Positions 1-5,989 of a stretch of 7,754 nt of DNA are shown piece by piece. Location of the stretch: the NCBI GenBank assembly GCA_021827225.1, contig JAKAXG010000193.1, positions 1-7,754 of the forward strand, given 5' to 3'. Origin of the DNA: Actinomycetes bacterium. GTDB lineage: Bacteria; Actinomycetota; Acidimicrobiia; Acidimicrobiales; Palsa-688. The first letter of the stretch is position 1, and each line of letters begins with the position of its first letter. The notes beneath the pieces are model-generated. The model was not told the DNA's origin and made no database searches. It saw only the letters and a program-made list of their open reading frames with translations. Both the position numbers and the translations under genes were made by a program.

Positions 1-266
1 TCTCGGACCCGGCTTCGGCTGCGGCCCTCTCCGCCCTGCCGGGGCTGGTCCTCGACGGGGATGTGGTGGCCCGGGTGGCCCGCTCGGGCGGCGATCCGCG
101 GACCGGGGTCCTGGCCGCCCACGCCCTGTCACGGGCCATGCTCTCGATCCCCGGCATCGCCGGTGTCAACCTGTCGGGCTCGGCTTCCACCGCCTCGGAG
201 GCGGAGTCCGCCGCCATGATGGCCGAGCTCGGCACCCGGATCAGAGAGGCGATGCCGCTTGGCTGA
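1..266 (+). CDS. C-terminal part of a probable methylenetetrahydrofolate-reductase-like protein (5' truncated)
   Basis: Open from the window edge (first full codon at base 3) to TGA at 264-266, giving about 87 C-terminal residues. An Ala-rich stretch and a segment with LVLDGDVVARVARSGGDPR lead into a helix and the motif IPGIAGVNLSGSAS, then a closing helix ending REAMPLG. From memory, a 'ML.IPG.AGVNLSG' ending resembles the tail of small actinobacterial MTHFR-like flavoproteins, in which the TIM barrel closes near a Gly/Ser-rich substrate or flavin loop. The FAD-binding part would lie upstream, outside the window, so the assignment rests on the tail alone. Its last 8 bases overlap the methyltransferase gene, so the two are probably co-translated. 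A different TIM-barrel enzyme is possible. Confidence 0.45.
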   Translation, partial: SDPASAAALSALPGLVLDGDVVARVARSGGDPRTGVLAAHALSRAMLSIPGIAGVNLSGSASTASEAESAAMMAELGTRIREAMPLG

Positions 267-1032
267 GGTCCGCCGCGACGAGGACGTCCTCGAGGACGAG
301 TTCGACCAGCTGGCCGGCTGGACCGCCGGGATCATCGAGCGCCTGGACCTGGCCGACCCGGTGCCCGCCGCCTGCAACGGCAGCGGCAGCCCCGCCTCGC
401 TGGGTTGGCTCGTGGATCGGATGCGCCTGGATTCCCGGTCGCTGGTGCTCGACACCGGCGCCGGTCTGGGCGGGCCGGCGGCGTGGCTGGCGCGCACCTC
501 GGGGGCCACCCTCGTGACCTCCGAGCCGATGAGGGGAGCCGCTCTCGGGTCCCGGCGGCTGTTCGGTACTCCCGGTGTAGTGGCCTGGTCGCACCAGCTG
601 CCCTTCGGCTCCGGCCGCTTTGCGGGTGCCCTGGCCCTGGCCGTGCTGTCCACCGTGGCGGACAAGGAGGCCTACCTGGCGGAGGTGCGCCGGGTCCTGG
701 CCCCGGGAGGCCGGCTGGGCCTGCTCGACTACGTCCGGACCGGCGGTCCATTGGTCGACCCCCCGGTCAACAACGAGTTCCTCCAGCCCGATCAGCTCGA
801 CCGGATCCTGGCCGCCAGCGGGTTCGAGATCGAGGGCCGGGCCATGGCGTCGGATCTGCCGGCCGCCCCCGACGAGTGGACCACGGTGTCTGACCGGGTC
901 AGCCGGGCGGTGGCTGCCGCGCACCCCGGGGCGTCAGCCGTGGTTCGGGCCGGGGAGCAGCAGCAGCGGTTCGCCCGCCTGCTGTCGGCGGGATCTCTGG
1001 GGATCCGCCTGGTCACCGCCGTCCGGCCCTGA
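259..1032 (+). CDS. class I SAM-dependent methyltransferase
   Basis: A 257-residue protein with a Rossmann-fold methyltransferase core. Motif I, the SAM-binding glycine loop, reads LVLDTGAGLGG at about 62-72. The acidic residue after strand 2 is E89 in TSEPM. LPFGSGRF at 114-121 matches the 'LPF....FD' motif II region, and EVRRVLAPGGRLGLLDYV at 142-159 is the motif III helix-strand typical of UbiE/Methyltransf_11 enzymes. About 60 residues precede motif I and probably form a substrate lid. The TTG start is chosen because GAGAGG at 244-249 lies 9 bases upstream and because it gives a short overlap with the upstream stop codon, a usual coupling arrangement. The substrate cannot be read from sequence. 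Overlap with an MTHFR-like gene suggests a one-carbon context, but this is only inference. Family is confident; function is not. Confidence 0.85.
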   Translation: MAEVRRDEDVLEDEFDQLAGWTAGIIERLDLADPVPAACNGSGSPASLGWLVDRMRLDSRSLVLDTGAGLGGPAAWLARTSGATLVTSEPMRGAALGSRRLFGTPGVVAWSHQLPFGSGRFAGALALAVLSTVADKEAYLAEVRRVLAPGGRLGLLDYVRTGGPLVDPPVNNEFLQPDQLDRILAASGFEIEGRAMASDLPAAPDEWTTVSDRVSRAVAAAHPGASAVVRAGEQQQRFARLLSAGSLGIRLVTAVRP

Positions 1033-1037
1033 TCGTG

Positions 1038-1064
1038 CCGCCGGAGAGATGGTCAGTCCGGCGG
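1038..1064. terminator. GC-rich hairpin between convergent genes
   Basis: A perfect 8-bp inverted repeat, CCGCCGGA at 1038-1045 and TCCGGCGG at 1057-1064, with an 11-base loop. It sits between the methyltransferase stop (1030-1032) and the hydrolase stop, which falls inside the loop at 1053-1055; the right arm covers the last hydrolase codons. The position suits a bidirectional transcription end or mRNA 3'-stabilising hairpin. There is no T-tract on either strand, so intrinsic termination is not certain. Confidence 0.4.
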
Positions 1065-2000
1065 GGCGACGCGGGTCAGGAAGTCGACGACGGCGTCGTT
1101 GAACAGGTCGTTGCGGTCGCCGGCGACCATGTGCCCGGCTCCGGACACGTTGGCCATCTCGGCGTGGGGAACGAGTTTGAGGAGCTCCCGGGCGCCCTCC
1201 TCGCTCAGCAGGTCGCTGACCAGACCCCGGACCAGTAGCAGCGGGACGTCGAGGCGGCGGGCCGCCTCCTCGAGCTCGGCCGTGTCCACGAGCGAGGACC
1301 GGGTCTCGTCGGGGGATCCCAACCGGCCGGTCACGAACTGGGGGTCCCAGTGCCAGTACCAGCGGCCGTCCCGCTGGCGCAGGTTCTTCCTGAGGCCGGA
1401 CAGGTCGCTCGGCCTCGGCCTGTGGGGGTTGTAGCCCTGGATGGCGTCGGCCACCTCCTCCAGCGACGCGAAGCCCTCCTCCATGTGCTCGAGCATGAAC
1501 TGCGCGATCCGCTCCCGGCCCTGCTCCTCCATCCGGGGAGCCACATCGACCAGCACGAGAGCCGTCGCCATGCGCCGCTCCGCCGAGCCGGCGGGGGCGC
1601 CCAGCGCAGCCAGGGAGGCCAGGCCTCCCAGGGACGCGCCCACCAGGGCCGGTGGCCCGCCGACGGCCTCGGCCACCGCCCGCACGTCGGCGGCGAAGGC
1701 GTCCATGGTGTAGTCGCCGTCGGACGCCCACTCGCTCTCCCCGTGGCCCCGGAGATCGACCGTGTAGGCCCTCCACCCCCGGGCCGCCAGGTTGGCCGCC
1801 GTGCCGTCCCACGAATGGCGGGTCTGTCCTCCCCCATGGAAGAACACCACGGGGGATCCCGCCTCCGGGCCGGACACGTCGCCTACCAGCAGGTTGCCGT
1901 CCCGTCCGGTGAAATGGACCCTCTCGGCCCGAGCCGCGCACACGGCCGCCGATGGTATTGCGCGGCCCGGTCGCGGCGCCCGTCCGGGGTCGGGGGCCAC
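1053..2000 (-). CDS. alpha/beta hydrolase
   Basis: A 315-residue alpha/beta-hydrolase fold protein of the MhpC-like superfamily. Visible landmarks are the oxyanion motif FFHGGGQTRHSWDG (53-66), the strand-loop VDLRGHGESEW (81-91), the nucleophile elbow VGASLGG (120-126, Ser123), the acid candidate Asp263 in LVRGLVSDLLSEEG, and the catalytic His290 in GAGHMVAGD. A lid region at about 155-235 is rich in charged and aromatic residues (DGRWYWHWDP) and probably sets specificity. No signal peptide is apparent, so it is probably cytosolic; the substrate is unknown. The GTG at 2000 lies 4 bases after the stop of the small upstream gene and has no clear Shine-Dalgarno of its own, which suggests translational coupling. 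A GTG at codon 20 (1943) is an alternative start, since homology-like sequence begins around residue 27. Confidence 0.88.
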   Translation of the reverse strand: MAPDPGRAPRPGRAIPSAAVCAARAERVHFTGRDGNLLVGDVSGPEAGSPVVFFHGGGQTRHSWDGTAANLAARGWRAYTVDLRGHGESEWASDGDYTMDAFAADVRAVAEAVGGPPALVGASLGGLASLAALGAPAGSAERRMATALVLVDVAPRMEEQGRERIAQFMLEHMEEGFASLEEVADAIQGYNPHRPRPSDLSGLRKNLRQRDGRWYWHWDPQFVTGRLGSPDETRSSLVDTAELEEAARRLDVPLLLVRGLVSDLLSEEGARELLKLVPHAEMANVSGAGHMVAGDRNDLFNDAVVDFLTRVAPPD

Positions 2001-2004
2001 GCCG

Positions 2005-2262
2005 TCAGTCGCAGAGCAACGCGCCCAGGTCCGGGCTGTCGAGCGCCGCCAGGGACTCGTCCACCCGTATGCCGTACAGCGCCGCGAGGGAGCACCTCGA
2101 CCACAGCAGTGTCCGCAGTTCCAGGGCCGACAGCTCCGCCTCCCCGACGGTCTGCAGGTGGGCCGCCACCTGGTTCAGCGAGCGCATCGCTGTTTCGGTC
2201 AGTTCGCACATCGTGGGTCTTGCAGGTTCGTTCGCCACCGGGTGGAAGATCGACGCGGCCAA
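2005..2262 (-). CDS. small hypothetical protein coupled to the hydrolase
   Basis: An 85-residue protein of no family I recognise. It looks mainly helical: an amphipathic stretch from ELTETAMRSLNQVAAHL to ELSALELRTLLW, then SRCSLAALYGIRVDESLAAL and an acidic end LGALLCD. It contains three cysteines (MCEL, SRCS and LLCD), spaced far apart. GC-rich third positions and the lack of any competing gene favour real coding. The TTG at 2262 has AAAGG at 2269-2273, six bases upstream. The ATG at 2211 would give 68 residues but has no visible ribosome-binding site; it may still be the true start because the first 17 residues look linker-like. The stop lies 4 bases before the hydrolase start, so the two probably form an operon. 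Confidence 0.55.
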   Translation of the reverse strand: MAASIFHPVANEPARPTMCELTETAMRSLNQVAAHLQTVGEAELSALELRTLLWSRCSLAALYGIRVDESLAALDSPDLGALLCD

Positions 2263-2280
2263 AGTGCGCCTTTACCCCGG

Positions 2281-2347
2281 ACCGGTGGGATGGGCTTGGT
2301 TTCGCTCTTCGCTTCCGTATTGACCGGCCTGCACCGATCCCACCGGT
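2281..2347. repeat. perfect 11-bp inverted repeat flanking the candidate promoter
   Basis: ACCGGTGGGAT at 2281-2291 and ATCCCACCGGT at 2337-2347 are exact reverse complements separated by 45 bases. The candidate plus-strand promoter (2296-2323) lies between the arms. Paired operator half-sites or looping sites for a regulator are possible. The wide spacing makes a simple RNA hairpin less likely. Confidence 0.5.
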
Positions 2348-2349
2348 TT

Positions 2350-2392
2350 TGCCGGCGGGCGGCGGAGGTCGTTCGCCTCTGTACCGCCGGCA
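2350..2392 (+). repeat. hairpin in the presumed leader of the M50 protease gene
   Basis: TGCCGGCGG (2350-2358) and CCGCCGGCA (2384-2392) are perfect complements around a 25-base loop, and within the loop CGGAGG can pair with CCTCTG (one G-T wobble). If transcription begins upstream this forms a stable structure about 24 bases before the GTG start and could affect translation. A further 5-bp repeat, GGTCC (2399-2403) and GGACC (2410-2414), directly abuts the start codon. Confidence 0.4.
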
Positions 2393-2415
2393 GGCCACGG
2401 TCCCAGCATGGACCT

Positions 2416-3489
2416 GTGAGGCCCAGGCACCGGTCCCGGCCGACGGGCTGGTCGATCCCGATCGGCAGGTTCGCGGGGATCAAGGTGTACATCCATGTCA
2501 CCTTCCTCCTCCTGATCGCCCTGGTCGCCTACGTGGACGGCCGGCCCGGAGGGCCCGGTGCGTGGGAGGGCACCTCCTGGGTGCTCCTCCTCTTCGCCTG
2601 TGTCCTTGTCCACGAGCTGGCCCACAGCGTGCTGGCCCGTCGCATGGGGGCCACCGTGAAGTCCATACTCCTGCTCCCCATCGGCGGGGTGTCGATGATC
2701 GAGAACATGCCCGAGAGGTGGACGCAGGAGTTCTGGATCGCAGCGGTCGGCCCTCTGGCCAGCATCGCCCTCGGGGTGGTCTCCATGCTGGCCACTCTGG
2801 TTGCCGGGTCGGCTCTTTGGCCGGTGGACCTGGTACGCGGCGGGCTGCTGCCCCGTCTGGCGTGGGCCAACCTGCTGCTCGGCTTCTTCAACCTGCTGCC
2901 GGCGTTCCCGCTCGACGGCGGTCGGGTGCTGAGGGCCGAGCTGGAGAGGCGCCACGACCTGTGGACCGCCACGCGCATGGCCGCCGGGTTGGGACGGGCC
3001 CTGGCCGTGGTCATGATGGTCGCCGGCCTGTTCTGGAACCTGTGGTTCCTGCTGATCGGCGTGTTCGTGTACATGGGGGCCGGCCAGGAGGAGCAGGCCA
3101 CCGCCCTGCACATCCGGCTAACCGGCCGGGTGGTCGCCCAGTTCATGCGCAGCCCGGTGGCTGCCGTTGAGGGGGCGACGCTCGTCGATGCCATGCGCGA
3201 CTGCTGGCCCGGTCCGCAGGTGGTCACCGTGGGTGGGCGGTACCTGGGGATGGTCATGGGTTCCGACGTGATGGCCGCTCCCGCCGGAACGCTGGTCTCG
3301 GAGATCACGGACCGCGAAGCTCCGGTCCTCTCCCCCGGGGAGGACATGGGACGCTCCGCCCTGGACCGGCTGATCGCCTCGGGCTACTCGGCGCTCGCCG
3401 TCGTAGACGACTGGCGGCCGGTGGGGGTCCTGGCTCTGCCCGACGTGGCGGCCTGGCTCGAGTCGCGGGGTTCGGCGCCGACCCGCTGA
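2416..3489 (+). CDS. M50 site-2-protease-family zinc metalloprotease with C-terminal CBS domains (Rip3-like)
   Basis: A polytopic membrane protein of 357 residues. The zinc-binding HELAH (66-70) lies in a hydrophobic helix (about 54-67). The second motif, NLLPAFPLDGG (159-169), supplies the third zinc ligand, Asp167. Other hydrophobic segments are at about 27-40, 107-130, 145-162 and 195-220. Residues 239-350 form a CBS pair: VVAQFMRSPVAAVEG begins the first and SEITDREAPVLSPGE the second, ending with SALAVVDDWRPVGVLALPDV. M50 proteins with C-terminal CBS domains cleave membrane substrates such as anti-sigma factors, with the CBS part proposed to sense adenine nucleotides; M. tuberculosis Rv2625c (Rip3) has this architecture. 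The GTG at 2416 is chosen because the family-typical SIPIGRFAGIKVYIHVTF follows after only 12 residues; the frame is open far upstream but that part is not protein-like. The Shine-Dalgarno is weak. Confidence 0.92.
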   Translation: MRPRHRSRPTGWSIPIGRFAGIKVYIHVTFLLLIALVAYVDGRPGGPGAWEGTSWVLLLFACVLVHELAHSVLARRMGATVKSILLLPIGGVSMIENMPERWTQEFWIAAVGPLASIALGVVSMLATLVAGSALWPVDLVRGGLLPRLAWANLLLGFFNLLPAFPLDGGRVLRAELERRHDLWTATRMAAGLGRALAVVMMVAGLFWNLWFLLIGVFVYMGAGQEEQATALHIRLTGRVVAQFMRSPVAAVEGATLVDAMRDCWPGPQVVTVGGRYLGMVMGSDVMAAPAGTLVSEITDREAPVLSPGEDMGRSALDRLIASGYSALAVVDDWRPVGVLALPDVAAWLESRGSAPTR

Positions 3490-3553
3490 AGCGGTCCGAC
3501 GTGTGACCATCGGCACTGACCGGGCCGGCGGTGGCGGGAAAGACTGGCCGTGG

Positions 3554-3560
3554 AAGGAGG
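3554..3560 (+). promoter_or_regulatory. strong ribosome binding site deciding the start at 3566
   Basis: AAGGAGG lies 5 bases before ATG at 3566. It favours this start over the upstream in-frame ATG at 3503 and the adjacent GTG at 3563. It is the best Shine-Dalgarno in the window, so the small gene and its coupled followers may be strongly translated. Confidence 0.75.
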
Positions 3561-3565
3561 GCGTG

Positions 3566-3823
3566 ATGTTTGGACTCTGGAGAAGGCGGCCTCGTATTCC
3601 GGAGGAGGTGCTCTGCGACCCCGCCCCGGGGGTGAAGGTCCTGGTCTGCCAGGAGGACCTCGACGGGGCGATCGCCCGGGCGGTGGCCCAGGAGAGGGCG
3701 GCTGCCCGCCACGTCGGGGCGCGCATCGCCCGCTATGACGCCATGGCTGTTCCGTCCCCTCGCCGCCCGGGGCGTCGCCGGCCGGCCGGTGACCTGGGCC
3801 CGCTTCTCGGCGCCGGGGACTGA
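3566..3823 (+). CDS. small basic hypothetical protein
   Basis: An 85-residue protein of unknown family. It begins MFGLWRRRPRIPEEVL, a short aromatic and arginine-rich head that could sit at a membrane surface, then VKVLVCQEDLDGAIARAVAQERAAARHVGARIARYDAM, which looks like a strand followed by one long helix. The tail, SPRRPGRRRPAGDLGPLLGAGD, is low-complexity and basic. It follows the protease gene by 76 bases and overlaps the STAS gene by one base (TGATG), so it belongs to the same operon. It could be a small partner of the STAS protein or the protease, but nothing in the sequence proves this. The strong ribosome binding site makes a chance open frame unlikely. Confidence 0.65.
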   Translation: MFGLWRRRPRIPEEVLCDPAPGVKVLVCQEDLDGAIARAVAQERAAARHVGARIARYDAMAVPSPRRPGRRRPAGDLGPLLGAGD

Positions 3824-4194
3824 TGGGAATGGGCCTGGACGAGGAGAGGCCGGCTGAGGGGTACATCGTGGTGCGCCCCAGCGACCATCTCGACCACTTC
3901 ACCGCCCCGGACTTCAGGAAGGCCCTCCGGGAGGCGGCCGGATCGGGTCGGGTGATAGTGGACCTGACCGACGTGGCCTTCGCTGACTCGGAGGGGATCG
4001 GGGTCCTGGCCGGGGCCGTGCACCGGTCCATGGACACCGGAGACCGGGTGGTGGTGGCCTGCAGCCGCCCCAGCCTGAGGCGGGTGCTCAGCATGAGCCG
4101 GATCGACAGTGCCGTGCCGGTGGTCTCCACCGTGGAGGAGGCGGCCTCCCTGGTGGGGGACGGACCGGGTGACGGCGGCCGTGCGCTTCGCTGA
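3823..4194 (+). CDS. STAS-domain anti-sigma-factor antagonist
   Basis: A 123-residue single-domain STAS protein of the SpoIIAA/RsbV type. The core runs from YIVVRPSDHLDHFTAPDF (14-31), the family's 'G.LD..TA..' segment, through VIVDLTDVAFADSEGIGVL (44-62), to VVVACSRPSLRRVLSMSRID, the usual 'P.v.r.l...gl' helix. The conserved phosphoacceptor is Ser56 in DSEG, where SpoIIAA has DSSG and RsbV has DSTG. In such partner-switching modules the unphosphorylated antagonist binds an anti-sigma kinase and frees a sigma factor. No HPK-like kinase, PP2C phosphatase or sigma factor gene is present here, so the partner must lie elsewhere. ATG 3823 overlaps the preceding stop by one base; ATG 3829 (Met3) is an alternative. 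The 3' end overlaps the next gene by 26 bases. Confidence 0.85.
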   Translation: MGMGLDEERPAEGYIVVRPSDHLDHFTAPDFRKALREAAGSGRVIVDLTDVAFADSEGIGVLAGAVHRSMDTGDRVVVACSRPSLRRVLSMSRIDSAVPVVSTVEEAASLVGDGPGDGGRALR

Positions 4195-5494
4195 CCGTAG
4201 CGAGGCGGGGATGCGGCTGGCCCACCGGCTGGCCGGGCTGCGAGGCGAGGACCTGGTGGTGCTGGGCCTACCCCGCGGCGGCGTGCCGGTAGCCGCGGAG
4301 GTGGCGGCCTCCCTGGGTGCCCCGCTGGACGTGATACTGGTCCGCAAGCTGGGTGTCCCGTTCCAGCCGGAGCTGGCCATGGGCGCCGTCGGTGAGGGTG
4401 GCGTGACCGTCCTGAACGACCACGTCATCCGCTCCGCCCACGTCACCTCCGCCGAGCTGGCCGCGGTGCGCCAGCAGGAGGAGGCGGAACTCGGACGGCG
4501 GGTCCGGCTGCTGCGGCAGGGTCGGCCGCCGCTCGACCTGCGCGAGCGGGTGGCGGTGGTCGTCGATGACGGCATGGCCACTGGTGCCACCGCCAGGGCG
4601 GCCTGCCGGGTAGCCCGGGCCAAAGGCGCGAGGAGGGTGATCATGGCGGTGCCGGTAGCCAGTCCGGAGGCGGTCGACCAGCTGGCTGGGGAGGCGGAGG
4701 TGGTCTGCGTGGAGATCGCCGAGCAGCTGTGGGCCATCGGGCAGTGGTACCGCGATTTCACCCAGGTGTCCGACGAGGAGGTGGTACGGATCCTCGCCGG
4801 CGCGTCTCAGCCGGTGGCTGCGGGCGACCCGCCTGATCCTCCCCGCGGTGCTGAGGTCGAGGTACCGGTGGGAGAGGCCCGCCTTCCCGGCTATCTGCAG
4901 ATCCCCGAGTCGTCCTCGGGGCTGGTCATCTTCGTCCACGGGAGCGGTAGCAGCCGTCACAGCCCCCGCAACCGCTACGTGGCCGAGGTGCTGAACCGGG
5001 CCGGCCTGGCCACCCTCCTGTTCGACCTGCTGACGCCGGAGGAGGAGAAGAGCAGGGCGAACGTGTTCGACATCGGCCTGCTGGCCGGCCGGCTCATCCT
5101 GGCCAGCCGGTGGGCCGCCCAGCAGCCCGGCCTGGAGGATCTGCCGTTCGGATACTTCGGGGCCAGCACGGGAGCCGGGGCGGCCTTGTGGGCCGCCGCC
5201 GACCCGAAGGTGGAGGCGGCTGCCATCGTCTCGCGGGGTGGCCGTCCGGACCTGGCTGCCGGGCGGCTGGAGCGGGTCAGGGCCCCGACGCTGCTCATCG
5301 TCGGCGGGGAGGACCACGTGGTCCTCGACCTGAACCGGGCTGCTCAGGACCAGCTCCGCTGCGAGAGCCGCCTGAGCGTGGTGCCGGGAGCTACCCACCT
5401 GTTCGAGGAGCCGGGCGCGCTCGCTGCCGCGGCCCGGATGGCCCGCGACTGGTTCACGGATCGGATGGTCCCTCTGGCCACTTCGGCGAGCTGA
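4169..5494 (+). CDS. phosphoribosyltransferase / dienelactone-hydrolase-like fusion protein
   Basis: A 441-residue two-domain protein. Residues 1-210 are a type I phosphoribosyltransferase: VVLGLPRGGVPVAAEVA (30-46) is the PPi-loop region and VVVDDGMATGAT (130-141) the PRPP-binding signature, followed by the typical ending EQLWAIGQWYRDF. After a Pro-rich linker (about 212-228) comes an alpha/beta hydrolase: FVHGSGSSRHSPRN (255-268), nucleophile Ser333 in GASTGAG, Asp382 in GGEDH and His410 in GATHLF, a complete triad. M. tuberculosis Rv0571c has this same order and nearly the same length (443 residues, from memory) and is a DosR-regulon gene. Natural substrates of both domains are unknown. 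The GTG at 4169 is chosen to keep the N-terminal TAAVRFADRSEAG; GTG 4181 is the alternative. It overlaps the STAS gene by 26 bases and the kinase gene starts 12 bases after it. Confidence 0.92.
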   Translation: MTAAVRFADRSEAGMRLAHRLAGLRGEDLVVLGLPRGGVPVAAEVAASLGAPLDVILVRKLGVPFQPELAMGAVGEGGVTVLNDHVIRSAHVTSAELAAVRQQEEAELGRRVRLLRQGRPPLDLRERVAVVVDDGMATGATARAACRVARAKGARRVIMAVPVASPEAVDQLAGEAEVVCVEIAEQLWAIGQWYRDFTQVSDEEVVRILAGASQPVAAGDPPDPPRGAEVEVPVGEARLPGYLQIPESSSGLVIFVHGSGSSRHSPRNRYVAEVLNRAGLATLLFDLLTPEEEKSRANVFDIGLLAGRLILASRWAAQQPGLEDLPFGYFGASTGAGAALWAAADPKVEAAAIVSRGGRPDLAAGRLERVRAPTLLIVGGEDHVVLDLNRAAQDQLRCESRLSVVPGATHLFEEPGALAAAARMARDWFTDRMVPLATSAS

Positions 5495-5506
5495 GGGAGC
5501 GGCAGG

Positions 5507-5989
5507 GTGGATCTGGCGGCCGTACCGATCGAGAAGCCGGCCGAGCAGAACGTGATCATCGGCCAGGCCCACTTCATCAAGGCCGTGGACGACCTGCACG
5601 AGGCGCTGGCTGCCAGCAACCCGCATCTCCGCTTCGGGGTGGCGTTCTGCGAGGCTTCGGGTTCCCGATTGATACGCCGCACCGGGAACTGCGACGAACT
5701 GGTGGATCTCGCTGCCCGGGCCGCGGCATCGATCGCCGCCGGTCACGTCTTCGTGGTCATGCTGCGCGAGGGGTACCCGGTCAACGTCCTGAACGCCATC
5801 AAGCAGGTGCCGGAGGTGTGCAACGTGTTCTGCGCCACCGCCAACCAGGTGGAGGTCCTGGTGGCGGAAACGGAACTCGGACGGGGCGTGATCGGGGTGG
5901 TGGACGGTCGCCCGCCCCTCGGTGTGGAGCAGGAAGCCGACGTGGTGGAGCGCAGGAACCTGCTGCGGGCCATCGGCTACAAGCCGTGA
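5507..5989 (+). CDS. adenosine-specific kinase (PAE2307/DUF355 family)
   Basis: A 160-residue protein matching the small adenosine-specific kinase family along its whole length: the family's usual size, with NVIIGQAHFIKAVDDLHEAL (15-34), FGVAFCEASGSRLIR (43-57), AGHVFVVMLREGYPVNVLNA (78-97), VPEVCNVFCATANQVEVL (101-118) and ETELGRGVIGVVDG (121-134). The family was defined by Pyrobaculum aerophilum PAE2307, which is unrelated in fold to PfkB adenosine kinases, and is commonest in archaea and thermophiles. The predicted reaction is ATP-dependent phosphorylation of adenosine to AMP in the cytosol. The GTG at 5507 has GAGGGAG (5493-5499) 7 bases upstream. As the last gene of the operon, next to a PRPP-binding protein, it points to adenine nucleotide salvage. 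Family assignment is confident; activity is not proven in bacteria. Confidence 0.93.
   Translation: MDLAAVPIEKPAEQNVIIGQAHFIKAVDDLHEALAASNPHLRFGVAFCEASGSRLIRRTGNCDELVDLAARAAASIAAGHVFVVMLREGYPVNVLNAIKQVPEVCNVFCATANQVEVLVAETELGRGVIGVVDGRPPLGVEQEADVVERRNLLRAIGYKP

Larger units (their letters stand above)
2263..2415. promoter_or_regulatory. divergent intergenic control region
   Basis: This 153-base gap separates the minus-strand small gene/hydrolase pair from the plus-strand protease operon, so it should hold promoters for both. A possible plus-strand promoter is TTGGTT (2296-2301) with TATTGA (2318-2323) at 16-base spacing, which is a weak match. TTGACC at 2320-2325 looks like a -35 box but has no acceptable -10 at 17-19 bases. 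No convincing minus-strand promoter was found. The region also holds inverted repeats at 2281-2347, 2350-2392 and 2399-2414. Confidence 0.4.

Noticed and set aside
2235..2245. Short palindrome CCACCGGGTGG as an operator
   Set aside because: It lies inside the coding part of the small minus-strand gene, is only 11 bases long, and such GC palindromes are common at this base composition.
1792..2415. Upstream extension of the protease frame to an ATG at 1792
   Set aside because: The added 208 codons lie opposite the hydrolase and the small gene and do not look like protein; the family-typical N-terminus begins just after GTG 2416.
2263..2416. DosR-type box (TTSGGGACTWWAGTCCCSAA) upstream of the protease operon
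   Set aside because: Looked for because relatives of two of the operon's genes belong to the DosR regulon. The nearest palindrome, GGTCC-N6-GGACC at 2399-2414, does not match the consensus in sequence or spacing.
1350..3170. Long plus-strand open frame (606 codons) across the hydrolase, the intergenic region and the protease gene
   Set aside because: It is in the wrong frame for the protease and antisense to the hydrolase, with repetitive Pro/Arg/Gly content and no domain.
4268..5746. Long open frame on the minus strand (492 codons) opposite the PRT/hydrolase fusion and the kinase
   Set aside because: The translation is low-complexity, rich in Arg, Gly, Pro, His and Gln with no recognisable domain, and the plus strand here encodes two clear enzymes. 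Long antisense frames are expected in GC-rich DNA.
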